Positions 1 through 12,040 of a DNA stretch of 36,406 nucleotides are shown here, in pieces. The position numbers were made by a program, and so were the translations under genes. Every line of letters begins with the position of its first letter. The stretch's first letter is position 1. Under the pieces are notes generated by a model, which worked only from the letters and a program-made list of their open reading frames with translations, was not told the DNA's origin and did no database searches. This DNA comes from Magnetococcales bacterium (GTDB taxonomy: Bacteria; Pseudomonadota; Magnetococcia; Magnetococcales; JADFYX01). The DNA is taken from contig JADFZU010000029.1 of the NCBI GenBank assembly GCA_015232365.1, positions 1 to 36,406 of the forward strand. The letters are read 5' to 3'.

Positions 1-160
1 GCCAGTCTATTCCGACCTGCTCAGCCCGCTGTAGATAGTTGGCTACAGTAGCCCTACTGATTGCACAACTATCAGCAATCTGCCTGTTGCTGAGTCCTGC
101 TGCTTTTTTTAAACGTATAACTTCTTTGAGCTTGCGCATGGATAACCTCGTATTGGGCAT
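1..160 (-). CDS. istA: IS21-family transposase IstA, N-terminal fragment
   Basis: This reading frame starts at the ATG whose complement is 158-160 and runs off the left edge, giving 53 residues. It opens MPNTRLSMRKLKEVIRLKKA and continues with a helix-turn-helix (GLSNRQIADSCAISRATV, then ANYLQRAEQVGIDW). This is the characteristic DNA-binding start of IS21-type IstA transposases, whose DDE catalytic domain would lie further left. IstA cuts and joins transposon ends together with the ATPase IstB, which should follow outside the window. The fragment is open without frameshift as far as can be seen. Confidence 0.85.
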   Translation of the reverse strand, partial: MPNTRLSMRKLKEVIRLKKAAGLSNRQIADSCAISRATVANYLQRAEQVGIDW

Positions 161-237
161 AACCACTCCTTTTCTCTTTAATAAAAAAAGAGGATTATGC
201 CGGGTTATCCCGCATCGCGTTACCCTATTGATCCTGT

Positions 238-342
238 TGCCAAACCAATGGCAAATATCAATTGGAATGGGTGGCTACTTTCTATTGGAATGGGTGGCCA
301 CTTTCGATTGGAATCAGTGGCCAGATTTAGCTGGAATACGCA
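238..342. repeat. IS21 terminal repeats, 23-bp spacing
   Basis: Units begin at 261, 284, 307 and 330, an exact 23-bp period. Each has GGAAT near its start, and the first three carry TGGC about 7 bp later; the last unit is cut off by the element tip. A degenerate fifth unit starting near 238 keeps only the TGGC. Such arrays at element ends are typical IstA binding sites. Confidence 0.75.
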
Positions 343-351
343 GTTATTGCT

Positions 352-410
352 CTACCCACACCTCTGCCCACAATATAGGCGAAAATCCCTACCCACATCT
401 CTACCCACAC
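352..410 (+). repeat. Short CTACCCACA repeats beside the IS end
   Basis: The motif CTACCCACA occurs at 352, about 389 and 401, with a CTGCCCACA variant near 364, often followed by CTCT. No reading frame of interest covers it. It lies just outside the IS21 tip and could be the remnant of another element's terminal repeats. The stretch 161-524 as a whole holds only the IS end, these repeats and the tRNA terminator. Confidence 0.4.
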
Positions 411-454
411 CATGAAGCTGGATTTTAGTGTTTTCTATTGGATAACTCTGGACA

Positions 455-487
455 AGAAAAAAGCCAGTGACTATTGAAATCACTGGC
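455..487 (-). terminator. Rho-independent terminator of tRNA-Ser
   Basis: On the minus strand an 8-bp stem (GCCAGTGA / TCACTGGC) with a 9-nt loop is followed by a run of six T. It lies about 40 bp past the 3' end of the tRNA-Ser gene, so it most likely ends that transcript. Confidence 0.8.
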
Positions 488-524
488 TTTAATGGACTTT
501 ATTGGATTGTCCTGAATCCTATAC

Positions 525-612
<88 letters not shown>

Positions 613-667
613 GCCGAACAAGTTACCCTATATGGATAGAGAATGACAAGGTCTAACGCCAAGATAG

Positions 668-697
668 ATTATAAAAAATGATTTACAGCTTTAACAA
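668..697 (-). promoter_or_regulatory. Sigma-70-like promoter for tRNA-Ser
   Basis: On the minus strand there is a TTGTTA -35 box (692-697) and a perfect TATAAT -10 box (668-673) with 18-bp spacing. Transcription from it would give a leader of about 50 nt before the tRNA. This fits a pre-tRNA processed by RNase P. Confidence 0.5.
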
Positions 698-757
698 CCT
701 GATTTGTTTGGACTTTTGAAATATGAAAAGCAAAACCGTGGACTTTGTACACACCTA

Positions 758-778
758 CCAGGGAGATAATCTCCCTGG
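758..778. repeat. 21-bp palindrome downstream of serS
   Basis: A perfect 9-bp inverted repeat (CCAGGGAGA / TCTCCCTGG) has a 3-base centre. It sits 23 bp beyond the serS stop and may form the 3'-end hairpin of the gyrA-serS mRNA, although no T run follows on the minus strand. The core GGGAGATTATCTCCC resembles the tandem hairpin near 30165. Confidence 0.5.
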
Positions 779-801
779 ACCAGTGTAAATACAGGCAATA
801 A

Positions 802-2094
<1,293 letters not shown>

Positions 2095-4890
2095 CTACTC
2101 CTCAGTACTGGAGTCATCATCAGGTCCACCATTTACAATATCGTCAGAACCAGAACTCTCCTCACCGCCCGGCCCCATACCTTCTGCTTGCAGTGCTTCG
2201 CCATCCTCATCAAGCTCTTCTATCTCTTCCGGTTCAGCCAGACGGGCCACCGAAGCAACACGCTCACCTTTACCAACATTGAGAACCTTAACCCCCTGGG
2301 CGTTACGGCCGGTCAAGCGGATGCTATCCATGCCTGTACGCAAAACTGTACCCTGATCTGAGATCAACATTACCTGATCTCCCGGCCAGACAGTCAATGT
2401 TGCAACCACCAAACCATTGCGGTCACTGGTTTGAATGCCAATCACACCCTGGGTTCCCCGGCCTTTGGTCGGGAACTGGGACTCTTCTGAACGTTTACCA
2501 TATCCGTTCTCCGTTATGGTCAATACCTGACAACCAGAACCCGGCAGCAAAACATTGAGAGCAATAACCTTATCGTCGCCCTTCAAGCGCATGCCACGAA
2601 CACCACGGGCTACCCGGCCCATACTCCGCACCTGGCTGGTTCTAAACCGTACCGCTTTACCAGCACGGGAGTAGAGCATAATCCGCCCAGGTTGTTTTAC
2701 TTTATCAGCTTCATCAACTGCATCATCAACTGCATCATCATCTGATTCAGCAGCTATCTCGCCATCAATTGCCTCACCATCCGAATCATCTCCAGCTTCA
2801 TCATCTTTCTCCTCAGGCAGCACCGGCAATAGTGCAACGCCTATAAGGTCGTCCCCTTCGACTAGATCCACGGCTCTAATTCCTGAGACTCTGATATTGA
2901 CATAAGCAGAGAGCAGGGTCTTTTTAATCAAACCACGGCTGGTGGCAAACAGAAGCTCCCACTCGCCCCACTTATCTTTGGTGAACGGAGCCGGAAGAAT
3001 CTGCCTCACCTTCTCACCATCTACCAACGGCAACAGATTGACAATAGGCCGCCCTCTTGCTGCACGACCTGCGGCAGGAAGATCATAAACTTTTAGCTTG
3101 AACACTCTGCCCTGATCGGTAAAGCAGAGGATGGTGTCGTGGGTTGAGGCAACAAAAAGCTGGGCGATAAAATCCTCTTCCCGCATTCCAGTAGCACTTT
3201 TGCCCCGGCCACCCCGACGCTGGGTGCGATACTCTACACTTGGTTGCCGTTTGATATATCCCGCATGACTTACCGTAACTACCATCTCCTCTTCCGGGAT
3301 CAGGTCAGCCATGGAAAACTCACCAAGACTACCGACTATCTCAGTACGCCGTGGATCGGCAAACATCTCTTTGATAAGAACCAGCTCATTTTTAATAACC
3401 TCCATCAATACCACATCGGAGGCCAAAATTTTCTTCAAACGGACGATCTCTGCAAGAATCTCTTCAAACTCTCCATGGATCTTATCCTGCTCCAGCCCGG
3501 TCAGGCGGTGGAGACGCATATCCAAAATAGCCTGGGCCTGAATCTCAGTGAGCATATACCCACCTTCGACAAACTGGGGTGAAGCCACATCACCAGACTC
3601 CATCGCCCTGAGCAGCATAGCCTCAACCGGGCCACGGTCCCACTTTTCAGTAATCAGGTTGGCTTTGGCGATTGTGGGGTTTGGTGCTTCACGAATAATT
3701 TTTATAACCCGCTCAATGTTTGCCAACGCAACTGAAAGCCCCTCTAAAAGATGGCTACGGGCCTGGGCCTTCTTCAGCTCAAACAGGGTACGCCGGGTGA
3801 CAACCTCACGGCGATGTTTGATAAACTCCTCTAAAATACGCTTTAGGGGCAAGGTCTCAGGCTTGCCATCAACCAGAGCCAAGGTATTAACGCCAAAACT
3901 GGACTGCATTGGGGTGTGTTTAAAGAGCAGGTTTAACAACACATCGGCATTGGCATCCCGTTTTAGCTCAATAACGACCCGCATACCCTGGCGGTCAGAC
4001 TCATCTCGAAGATCAGAGAGGCCGGTGACCCGTTTCTCCCGAACCAGTTCTGCGATTCGCTCCACCAGTTTGGCCTTATTTACCTGATAGGGCAGCTCAT
4101 GGATGACTATTACCTCTTGACCGGATTTTTTGGTCTCTATTTCTGTTTTGGCCCGAACCACCACCGAACCACGTCCGGTCTCAAAAGCACTCTTGATTCC
4201 ACCACGGCCGTGGATGATTCCTCCGGTAGGAAAGTCTGGGCCTGGCAAATGCTCCATAAGCTCTTCGGTTTCAATATCCGGGTTTTCAATCAATGCACAG
4301 GTAGCGTCGATCACCTCACCAAGATTATGAGGCGGAATGTTGGTCGCCATACCTACAGCAATACCGGATGAGCCGTTGACAAGGAGGTTGGGAAACTTTG
4401 CCGGCAGAACCTTAGGCTCGGTCATGGAGCCGTCATAGTTGGGAATAAAATCCACCGTCTCTTTTTCAAGATCGGCTAGAAGATCTCCAGCCAGCCGGGT
4501 CATACGAACCTCGGTATAACGCATAGCTGCAGCAGAGTCCCCATCCACCGAACCAAAGTTACCCTGACCATCAATCAACATCTGCCGCATGGAAAAGTCC
4601 TGGGCCATACGAACAATGGTGTCATAAACGGCAACATCACCATGGGGGTGGTATTTACCAATTACATCACCAACGACACGGGCCGATTTTTTATATGAAC
4701 GGTTCCACTCGTTACCTAGCTCTCGCATGGCAAAAAGAACCCGGCGGTGAACCGGCTTGAGTCCATCCCGAACATCAGGCAACGCCCTTCCGACGATCAC
4801 GCTCATGGCATAATCGAGATAGGATGTACGCATCTCATCTTCAATGTTTACAGGAAGTTCTTTGGGGATTGCTACGGAGTCGTCACTCAT
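2095..4890 (-). CDS. gyrA: DNA gyrase subunit A
   Basis: GyrA is the breakage-reunion subunit of gyrase (A2B2), which introduces negative supercoils using ATP. The winged-helix region leads to the active-site tyrosine Y125 (AAMRYTEVR), equivalent to E. coli Y122. The quinolone-determining stretch reads [10 protein letters not shown], with Val86 at the E. coli Ser83 position and Asp90 at Asp87. The GyrA box (QRRGGRG) opens the C-terminal beta-pinwheel, so it is a gyrase and not ParC. At 931 residues it exceeds E. coli GyrA (875), mainly through an acidic insert at about 693-735 and an acidic tail. A TATACT box (4965-4970) lies about 75 bp upstream but has no good -35. serS follows after 3 bp. 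Confidence 0.97.
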   Translation of the reverse strand: MSDDSVAIPKELPVNIEDEMRTSYLDYAMSVIVGRALPDVRDGLKPVHRRVLFAMRELGNEWNRSYKKSARVVGDVIGKYHPHGDVAVYDTIVRMAQDFSMRQMLIDGQGNFGSVDGDSAAAMRYTEVRMTRLAGDLLADLEKETVDFIPNYDGSMTEPKVLPAKFPNLLVNGSSGIAVGMATNIPPHNLGEVIDATCALIENPDIETEELMEHLPGPDFPTGGIIHGRGGIKSAFETGRGSVVVRAKTEIETKKSGQEVIVIHELPYQVNKAKLVERIAELVREKRVTGLSDLRDESDRQGMRVVIELKRDANADVLLNLLFKHTPMQSSFGVNTLALVDGKPETLPLKRILEEFIKHRREVVTRRTLFELKKAQARSHLLEGLSVALANIERVIKIIREAPNPTIAKANLITEKWDRGPVEAMLLRAMESGDVASPQFVEGGYMLTEIQAQAILDMRLHRLTGLEQDKIHGEFEEILAEIVRLKKILASDVVLMEVIKNELVLIKEMFADPRRTEIVGSLGEFSMADLIPEEEMVVTVSHAGYIKRQPSVEYRTQRRGGRGKSATGMREEDFIAQLFVASTHDTILCFTDQGRVFKLKVYDLPAAGRAARGRPIVNLLPLVDGEKVRQILPAPFTKDKWGEWELLFATSRGLIKKTLLSAYVNIRVSGIRAVDLVEGDDLIGVALLPVLPEEKDDEAGDDSDGEAIDGEIAAESDDDAVDDAVDEADKVKQPGRIMLYSRAGKAVRFRTSQVRSMGRVARGVRGMRLKGDDKVIALNVLLPGSGCQVLTITENGYGKRSEESQFPTKGRGTQGVIGIQTSDRNGLVVATLTVWPGDQVMLISDQGTVLRTGMDSIRLTGRNAQGVKVLNVGKGERVASVARLAEPEEIEELDEDGEALQAEGMGPGGEESSGSDDIVNGGPDDDSSTEE

Positions 4891-5033
4891 AAACTAAAAG
4901 CTCTTCATATGGTTGGATGCTGATTAGACTAAAGGTTAAATCTACCCTGATTAACGAACGTCTCAGTATAGCCGATTTTAGGCTCCAAGAACACCCTCTA
5001 TCAACATATTTTTCTTTTATCATATAAACAGAG

Positions 5034-5183
5034 CCTGGATGGGAGTCATTGGTGCAATCTATTGATTTATCAGATGTATCATAGAAAATCACAATCACCT
5101 TGTTGGTGATAAAGTTTTCCTGTGATATGCTTGGTGAATCAATAGGTTGTGCCAGTGATGTAAGAACAACTATCAAATCTAGG
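5034..5183 (+). mobile_element. Decayed relative of the 163-bp MITE-like element (copy A)
   Basis: The right half aligns with the two intact copies: it has the CACCTTGTTGGTGAT core, then TGAATCAATAGGTTGTG, and ends CAAATCTAGG. The left boundary (CCTGGAT at 5034) is degenerate and about 12 bp closer to the core than in the intact copies. No target duplication is recognisable. It lies 143 bp upstream of gyrA, in the same orientation as the other copies. Confidence 0.5.
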
Positions 5184-5255
5184 TTAAAATGAGTTGATAG
5201 TTTTCATACAAACTCTGGCAGCCTGTGCTTATCCAATGTACCATTCTGTTTTTAC

Positions 5256-6828
<1,573 letters not shown>

Positions 6829-6835
6829 AAATAGG

Positions 6836-6885
6836 CCGCTGCCCCAAACCCTGCAGAGGAAGGGGCAGCAGACACCATCCCATGA
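6836..6885. terminator. Hairpin between convergent purB and thiL
   Basis: An 8-bp stem GCTGCCCC / GGGGCAGC (6838-6869) with a 16-nt loop fills the gap between the convergent purB and thiL stops and may terminate both. There is no clear T run. The sequence (GCTGCCCCAA, then GCAGAG, then CCATGA) is shared with 30073-30130, so it belongs to an intergenic repeat family. Confidence 0.5.
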
Positions 6886-7896
6886 TCAAAAATGGGTCCA
6901 GCCGGTGCAGTCTAGATTTAGCGGTCTGCCCTGCTGATTAATATTTACGCTGCTGCCTGCTGTTATTTCGCCGATTTCAGTTACAACTACCCCAACTTTT
7001 TCGGCAATAGCAGCCACATCTGCCACCATAGCGGGAGCTACGGTAAAAAGAAGCTCATAATCCTCGCCACCCGTTAATACCTTGGCCAACATATCTGGAC
7101 CGTGACGCTTGAGTACCCTTTTTGCCGCAGCAGAGAGGGGAATTTTTTCAACATCAACCTCAGCACCAACATTTGAAGCTGCACAAATATGGGCCAGATC
7201 AGCAGTCAACCCATCAGAAACATCTATGGCAGCAGAGGTTACACCACCTTCAACCAGGGCTAAAGCAAGCACAACCCTAGGCTCCGGCAGTTGATGCCTC
7301 TTGAGCAGATAAACCCGGTCATCCAGGTTGGCAATTTTCAGGTTTTCAAGATGGTAAGCCAGGCCCAAAGCCGAGTCACCAAGAGTGCCAGAGAGAAAAA
7401 TCTTATCCCCAACTCTAGCTCCAGAACGCAAAGTAGAACAACCCTTTTCTACACTGCCGATTACGGTAATAGTGACAACCAAAGCCTTCTTACTGCCGGT
7501 TGTATCGCCACCAACCAGACCTATACCAAAATCCTCTCCATCGTCTTTTAGACCACGCGAGAACTCTTTGATCCAATCTAATCTGGTTGTCGGAGGAGTG
7601 GTTAGAGAGAGAAAATACCAACAGGGCAAAGCCCCCATTGCTGCTAAATCTGATAGATTCACCCGTAGAGATTTACGGCCTAACAGATATGGGTCAGCAC
7701 CTTTACTAAAATGGATACCCTCCACCAGGGTGTCAGTGCTAACTACCAACTCCTGGCCTTCTGGAATAGCTAACTGTGCAGCGTCATCCCCTATGCCCAC
7801 TATTACCCCGGCTACTTCTCTGCTGCTTAAAGGGGTGAAATAGTTTTTAATCAGTTCAAACTCTCCAACCGAAGCAATGGTCTGCTCTTTTTTCAA
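6886..7896 (-). CDS. thiL: Thiamine-monophosphate kinase
   Basis: ThiL phosphorylates thiamine monophosphate to the cofactor thiamine diphosphate. The frame shows the PurM/ThiL fold: a GEFELI start, the metal-binding GIGDDAA, STDTLVEGIHF, RVNLSDLAAMGA, GGDTT, and GGEDYELLFTV near the C-terminus. The TTG at 7896 is preferred as start because AAAGAGGA lies 4-5 nt upstream, and the protein then begins near the family's conserved start (336 aa). A TTG at 7968 would add 24 unconserved residues and has no ribosome-binding site. It is the last gene of the rib-nusB-thiL run, following nusB on the same strand. Confidence 0.93.
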   Translation of the reverse strand: MKKEQTIASVGEFELIKNYFTPLSSREVAGVIVGIGDDAAQLAIPEGQELVVSTDTLVEGIHFSKGADPYLLGRKSLRVNLSDLAAMGALPCWYFLSLTTPPTTRLDWIKEFSRGLKDDGEDFGIGLVGGDTTGSKKALVVTITVIGSVEKGCSTLRSGARVGDKIFLSGTLGDSALGLAYHLENLKIANLDDRVYLLKRHQLPEPRVVLALALVEGGVTSAAIDVSDGLTADLAHICAASNVGAEVDVEKIPLSAAAKRVLKRHGPDMLAKVLTGGEDYELLFTVAPAMVADVAAIAEKVGVVVTEIGEITAGSSVNINQQGRPLNLDCTGWTHF

Positions 7897-7981
7897 CTGG
7901 TCCTCTTTATTATGGCTGGAGTATTTTTTAGAAGCACAAGAAGTTATGCCAGACTTGATTGCCTTCAAAGCCTAATAAGGT

Positions 7982-8479
7982 TTATGTGCGAATCTGGCTA
8001 GCCAGACTATCCATTACCCCATTTACAAATGAACGCGACCCTTTACCGCCATAACGTTTTGATAGCTCGATAGCCTCATTGATAACTACTCGTGCCGGTA
8101 GGTCAGGCTCGGCCAATAGCTCGTAAACACCCTGACGGAGAATGTTACGGTCAATGGTGGCAATTCTCTCTGTAGACCAGTTGGTGGAACTTTTGGCAAT
8201 CCACTGGTCTACCTCCTCCAAACGACTCCAAATACCTAGAGCAACCCGCTTGAAATATACCATATCAGCCCGGCTGCCCAAGTTATCATTACAGAGCTGT
8301 TCTACGGCATTTTCAATATCATCGCCAGAAATATCGCTCTGATAAAGGGCTTGCAGGATTAACTCACGGGCTTTATGCCGATTACCTTGACCCTTTGCTT
8401 TGTTTGCCACCTTCAGCAACCTGGGGTCATCTAAAGCAGTGGCCTTTCCCTGGCCCGGTTTTTTACTAGATTGTTCCAT
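7982..8479 (-). CDS. nusB: Transcription antitermination factor NusB
   Basis: NusB binds boxA RNA with ribosomal protein S10 (NusE) to support antitermination, chiefly of rRNA operons. The core from HKARELILQALYQSDISG to the C-terminus matches the all-helical NusB fold, including PARVVINEAIELSKRYGG and SFVNGVMDSLA. At 165 residues it is longer than E. coli NusB (139) because of a basic, low-complexity N-terminal extension of about 30 residues. The ATG start is the only good candidate in this part. It lies between ribH and thiL, a common arrangement for rib clusters. Confidence 0.95.
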   Translation of the reverse strand: MEQSSKKPGQGKATALDDPRLLKVANKAKGQGNRHKARELILQALYQSDISGDDIENAVEQLCNDNLGSRADMVYFKRVALGIWSRLEEVDQWIAKSSTNWSTERIATIDRNILRQGVYELLAEPDLPARVVINEAIELSKRYGGKGSRSFVNGVMDSLASQIRT

Positions 8480-8532
8480 CTTTAATTTACTTAACCCTGC
8501 CCTGTTTTTTAATTTACCAAATTGACCTAGAT

Positions 8533-9006
8533 TTAAATCTGTTTAAACAGATTGATCATCTCAATGGTGGAGTGAGCCGTCTCCCAGCCCTTATTGCCGG
8601 ATTTTGCTCCAGCCCGATCAACAGCCTGCTCTACTGTATCGGTTGTCAACACTCCAAAACCGACAGGAATACCACTCTCCAGAGAGACCGTTGCCACACC
8701 TTTGGTCACCTCTGAGCAGACATAATCAAAATGAGGAGTCGCCCCACGAATAACTGCTCCAAGACAGATAATACCGTCATATTTTTTGCTTTTTGCCAAC
8801 TTGTCAGCAGCTAAGGGAATTTCATACGCCCCAGGAACCCTGACCACTGCTATATCTCCAGAGTCAGCCCCGTTACGAATCAGACAATCCAAAGCCCCCT
8901 CAAGGAGACGCTCAGTGATAAAGCTGTTAAACCGGGCCACAACCAACGCAAATTTTGCACCGTTGGCATCCAAACTACCCTCTATATACTCTGTCTGTTT
9001 GCTCAT
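8533..9006 (-). CDS. ribH: 6,7-dimethyl-8-ribityllumazine synthase
   Basis: RibH condenses 5-amino-6-ribitylamino-uracil with 3,4-dihydroxy-2-butanone 4-phosphate to give lumazine, the penultimate step of riboflavin synthesis. The 157 residues show the family landmarks: [42 protein letters not shown] (with the catalytic His in the PHFDYV loop) and [16 protein letters not shown] precedes the ATG. It follows ribBA by 27 bp within the riboflavin run. Confidence 0.97.
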   Translation of the reverse strand: MSKQTEYIEGSLDANGAKFALVVARFNSFITERLLEGALDCLIRNGADSGDIAVVRVPGAYEIPLAADKLAKSKKYDGIICLGAVIRGATPHFDYVCSEVTKGVATVSLESGIPVGFGVLTTDTVEQAVDRAGAKSGNKGWETAHSTIEMINLFKQI

Positions 9007-9033
9007 AGCACCTATTTCACCTTTTTAGAACTG

Positions 9034-10269
9034 TTAATCTTTATCTGTCGCTTTTACCGGAAACTGACGCAAAAGATGGCCCATTTTATCCTGTTTGGTA
9101 GCTAAATAGGTGGCATTGCCAGCTACGGCAGCAATCTCAATGGGAACCCGTTCAACCACCTCTAAACCATACCCCTCCAGACCAATAATCTTCTTGGGGT
9201 TGTTTGTCAAAATTCTAATTTTACTCACACCTATATCACGAAGTATCTGTGCCCCTATACCATAATCACGCAAATCTGGGGCAAAACCAAGCTCTTCGTT
9301 GGCCTCAACAGTATCCAACCCTTTATCTTGCAAATTGTAGGCGTGCATTTTATTAATCAAGCCGATACCGCGTCCCTCCTGACGGAGATAAAGGACTATA
9401 CCGCTTCCTTCATCGCCAACCTGCTGCATGGCTGCATGAAGCTGGCTTCCACAGTCACAACGGGTACTGCCAAACAGATCCCCGGTCAAACACTCAGAGT
9501 GGACCCGGACCAAAACCGGCTTGGTTATATCAATCTCACCTTTTACCATGGCTACATGTTGAAAATCGTCCACATCGTTGGTATAGACCATCAACCGCCA
9601 CTCACCACCAAAAGCACTGGGTATTCTCGTCTCCACAGCCTTATGCACCAGCCGCTCGTTTTCGGTGCGGAAGGAGATCAAGTCAGCAATTGTTGCTATT
9701 TTCAGACCCATTTTTTTGGCAAAAGGGATAAGATCAGGAACCCTTGCCATAGTGCCGTCATCTTTTAATATTTCACAGATAACCGCTGCCGGTTTTGCCC
9801 CAGATAGCCGGGCTAAATCCACCGAAGCCTCTGTATGCCCAGCACGAACCAACACTCCGCCATCACGAGCAACCAAAGGGAAAATATGGCCAGGACGGGC
9901 CAGATCACACGGAGTGCTCTTATCATCAATTGCCACAGCAACGGTTCTGGCCCGGTCTTGAGCTGAAATCCCGGTTGTAACCCCGGTAGCTGCCTCAATT
10001 GAGACCGTAAAAGCCGTTTTGTATTTAGCGTTGTTATCTACCACCATTAATGGTAATTGCAGATGTTTAATCCGCTCTTGAGTCATGGTAAGACAGATCA
10101 AACCCCGGCCATGTTTGGTCATATAATTGACCGCAACATCATCACAAAACTCAGCAGGAATAACTAAATCACCCTCATTTTCACGATCTTCGTCATCCAC
10201 CAGAATTACCATCTTGCCCTGGCGAAAATCTTCGATCACCTCTTCAATTGTATTAAATACCACACTCAT
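9034..10269 (-). CDS. ribBA: Bifunctional DHBP synthase / GTP cyclohydrolase II
   Basis: This fusion supplies both riboflavin precursors. The N-terminal RibB domain (about 1-200) makes dihydroxybutanone phosphate from ribulose-5-phosphate. The C-terminal RibA domain (about 205-400) opens GTP. RibB landmarks are [11 protein letters not shown] near residue 25 and [14 protein letters not shown]. RibA has the zinc site in [20 protein letters not shown] and the catalytic [10 protein letters not shown] stretch. In some bacteria one half of this fusion is degenerate; here both sets of motifs look intact, so both activities are expected. It follows ribE by 4 bp. Confidence 0.97.
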   Translation of the reverse strand: MSVVFNTIEEVIEDFRQGKMVILVDDEDRENEGDLVIPAEFCDDVAVNYMTKHGRGLICLTMTQERIKHLQLPLMVVDNNAKYKTAFTVSIEAATGVTTGISAQDRARTVAVAIDDKSTPCDLARPGHIFPLVARDGGVLVRAGHTEASVDLARLSGAKPAAVICEILKDDGTMARVPDLIPFAKKMGLKIATIADLISFRTENERLVHKAVETRIPSAFGGEWRLMVYTNDVDDFQHVAMVKGEIDITKPVLVRVHSECLTGDLFGSTRCDCGSQLHAAMQQVGDEGSGIVLYLRQEGRGIGLINKMHAYNLQDKGLDTVEANEELGFAPDLRDYGIGAQILRDIGVSKIRILTNNPKKIIGLEGYGLEVVERVPIEIAAVAGNATYLATKQDKMGHLLRQFPVKATDKD

Positions 10270-10273
10270 TCAA

Positions 10274-10927
10274 TCAAAAACCTCTCTTACGGAGATACGC
10301 TTCATCCATTGGCCGTCCATGTCGACCGCCAGACTGCATCAACCTCTCCACATAACGACCCAATAAATCGGTCTCAATATTTACCTCATGACCAGGAGCC
10401 AGCCCAGCAAGGGTAGTTTTTTTCTGGGTATGAGGAATGATATTGACCGAAAAACGGGTAATACCTCCACCATCAACCACATCATTAACCGTGAGGCTTA
10501 CCCCATCAACGGCTATAGATCCTTTGGCTATTATATAACGCCCTGCCTCTGCTGCCAGACGAAACCATATCTCAATTGAACGGCCCCTGGGGGTAATTCG
10601 CTCAACCTGTCCTACTGCATCCACATGACCCTGCACCATATGACCATCAAGGCGGCCCCCAATCATCAAAGCCCGCTCCATATTTAATATGGCACCAGCA
10701 GCAAGCTTTGCAAAGGTGGTCTTGGCAACACTCTCCTGAGAGATCTGTACGGCAAAACCCTGAACATCTTTGCTGATAACCGTTAAGCAGGCTCCATTTA
10801 TAGCTATGGAGTCACCAAGTTTGATGGTTGCCATATCAAAAGAGCATCTAACCCGAAGCAGCCAGTCCTGACCAGTTTTTTCAATGGCCTGAACTGACCC
10901 TACATCCTCTATAAGGCCGGTAAACAT
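10274..10927 (-). CDS. ribE: Riboflavin synthase alpha subunit
   Basis: This enzyme (RibE/RibC nomenclature) dismutates two lumazine molecules to riboflavin. It begins with the hallmark MFTGLIEDVG and has two homologous lumazine-binding halves. The first has GDSIAINGACLTV and the second GSIAVDGVSLTVNDV, each followed by an H/Q-rich ligand site (SQESVAKTTF; NIIPHTQKKTTL). The 217 residues are normal for the family. The ATG overlaps the ribD stop by one base (TAATG), implying translational coupling. Confidence 0.96.
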   Translation of the reverse strand: MFTGLIEDVGSVQAIEKTGQDWLLRVRCSFDMATIKLGDSIAINGACLTVISKDVQGFAVQISQESVAKTTFAKLAAGAILNMERALMIGGRLDGHMVQGHVDAVGQVERITPRGRSIEIWFRLAAEAGRYIIAKGSIAVDGVSLTVNDVVDGGGITRFSVNIIPHTQKKTTLAGLAPGHEVNIETDLLGRYVERLMQSGGRHGRPMDEAYLRKRGF

Positions 10928-12021
10928 TAAAGTATAGCACCCTCTAAAAGTAGATCACTGCCCACCATGGTAACAGTTAAACCGGCAATTTTCTCGGCTT
11001 GGGCCAATTTTTCAATGCCGGCCCCTTTTAAAAGTCCTGGAGCATCCTGCCCGCCAATAAGTTTTGGAGCTAGAAACAGAGCCAGACGGTCCACAACCGA
11101 AGCCTGAAGCAGAGCATCACTTAAAATACCACCCGCCTCAGAGAGAACCGAGGTAATCTCCAACCGCCCCAACTGCTCCATCATATCAACCAGATCCACC
11201 TTACCAGCAGATGTCTCTCGGCACTGTATGAGCAAAACTCCTCGCCGGGTCAGCTCTTTCATCCTCTCCTGGCTGTTTTTTTTCAAAGTGGCAATCCACA
11301 GCGGTGCACTCTTTGATGATTCAAATATGGTAGCTCCATCAGGAATTCGCAAGTTTGAATCAACCACCAGCCGAATTGGGTCCCTACCACCAGCTATTCG
11401 GCTGTTAAGACGGGGATCATCCGCCAGCACTGTGCCGATACCAACCATTACCAGATCATGCCGGCTACGCATATTCTGTACCCGCAGTCTGGCTTCAGGG
11501 CAGGTTATCCACTGGCTTTCACCGGTTTTTGTCGCAGTTTTGCCGTCTAGGGAGGACGCCATCTTCAGGGTCAACATTGGCCTGCCCTTATCTATCCAGA
11601 TGATAAACGGCCTGTTTAATGCCTGTGCCTCAACCTGCCTGACTCCGACTTTTACCTCAATACCAGCAGCTTGTAACTTTTTTATCCCCCTACCGGAAAC
11701 TTTTGGGTTGGGGTCGGTCATGGCAACAACTACCCGGCTAATGCCACTTTTAATGAGTGCATCGGCACATGGTGGTGTTCTTCCAGTATGGCTACACGGC
11801 TCTAGAGTCACATAGGCGGTGGCTCCACTTGCCATCTCTCCAGCGTCTCTAAGGGCAAAAACCTCTGCGTGCGGCTCTCCGGCTTTGGGGTGGAAACCTC
11901 TGCCTACCACCTTTTTGTTGGCTACTATGATGCAGCCTACAACCGGGTTGGGTCTAGTTCTGCCAACAGCTCTGGCTGCCAGGCGTAGAGCTTGATCCAT
12001 GTATCGCTGGTCTAAATCCAC
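10927..12021 (-). CDS. ribD: Bifunctional riboflavin deaminase/reductase
   Basis: RibD deaminates and then reduces the pyrimidine product of GTP cyclohydrolase II. The N-terminal cytidine-deaminase-like domain (about 1-145) has the zinc site HAEVFAL and PCSHTGRTPPC. The C-terminal reductase domain begins near LKMASSLDGKTATKTGESQW. Total length is 364 aa. The start is GTG at 12021, supported by AAGGAAA about 5 nt upstream and by alignment with the E. coli RibD start; an ATG 7 codons in is less likely. It heads the rib run about 93 bp after glyA, with no nrdR between them. No FMN riboswitch is recognisable upstream. Confidence 0.96.
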   Translation of the reverse strand: MDLDQRYMDQALRLAARAVGRTRPNPVVGCIIVANKKVVGRGFHPKAGEPHAEVFALRDAGEMASGATAYVTLEPCSHTGRTPPCADALIKSGISRVVVAMTDPNPKVSGRGIKKLQAAGIEVKVGVRQVEAQALNRPFIIWIDKGRPMLTLKMASSLDGKTATKTGESQWITCPEARLRVQNMRSRHDLVMVGIGTVLADDPRLNSRIAGGRDPIRLVVDSNLRIPDGATIFESSKSAPLWIATLKKNSQERMKELTRRGVLLIQCRETSAGKVDLVDMMEQLGRLEITSVLSEAGGILSDALLQASVVDRLALFLAPKLIGGQDAPGLLKGAGIEKLAQAEKIAGLTVTMVGSDLLLEGAIL

Positions 12022-12040
12022 CTGGCTTTCCTTGTTTTAT

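Larger units (their letters stand above)
1..342 (-). mobile_element. IS21-family insertion sequence, terminal part (runs off window start)
   Basis: The first 342 bases are read as the istA-proximal end of an IS21-family element. The reverse strand carries the istA N-terminus. Between it and the putative tip there are regularly spaced GGAAT...TGGC repeats, the multiple terminal transposase-binding sites usual in this family. The tip is placed at 342, where the reverse strand begins TGCG, in keeping with IS21 elements ending TG...CA. The other end and the target duplication lie outside the window, so completeness cannot be judged. Confidence 0.8.

Noticed and set aside
352..410. CRISPR-like repeats near CTACCCACA
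   Set aside because: Units are only about 9 bp and irregularly spaced, without uniform spacers. No CRISPR array was seen anywhere in the window.
39..428. Plus-strand 129-codon frame at the left edge
   Set aside because: It runs antisense to istA and through the IS21 terminal repeats; the reverse strand clearly encodes the IstA helix-turn-helix.
3548..4087. Long plus-strand open frame of 179 codons inside gyrA
   Set aside because: Antisense shadow of gyrA codon bias; no ribosome-binding site and a low-complexity S/R/T-rich product. Similar frames opposite serS, ribD, rpsA, tyrA and the RND gene were dropped for the same reason.
4883..5176. Minus-strand frame of 97 codons upstream of gyrA
   Set aside because: It crosses the decayed mobile repeat and the gyrA leader, overlaps the gyrA start, and has no recognisable domain.
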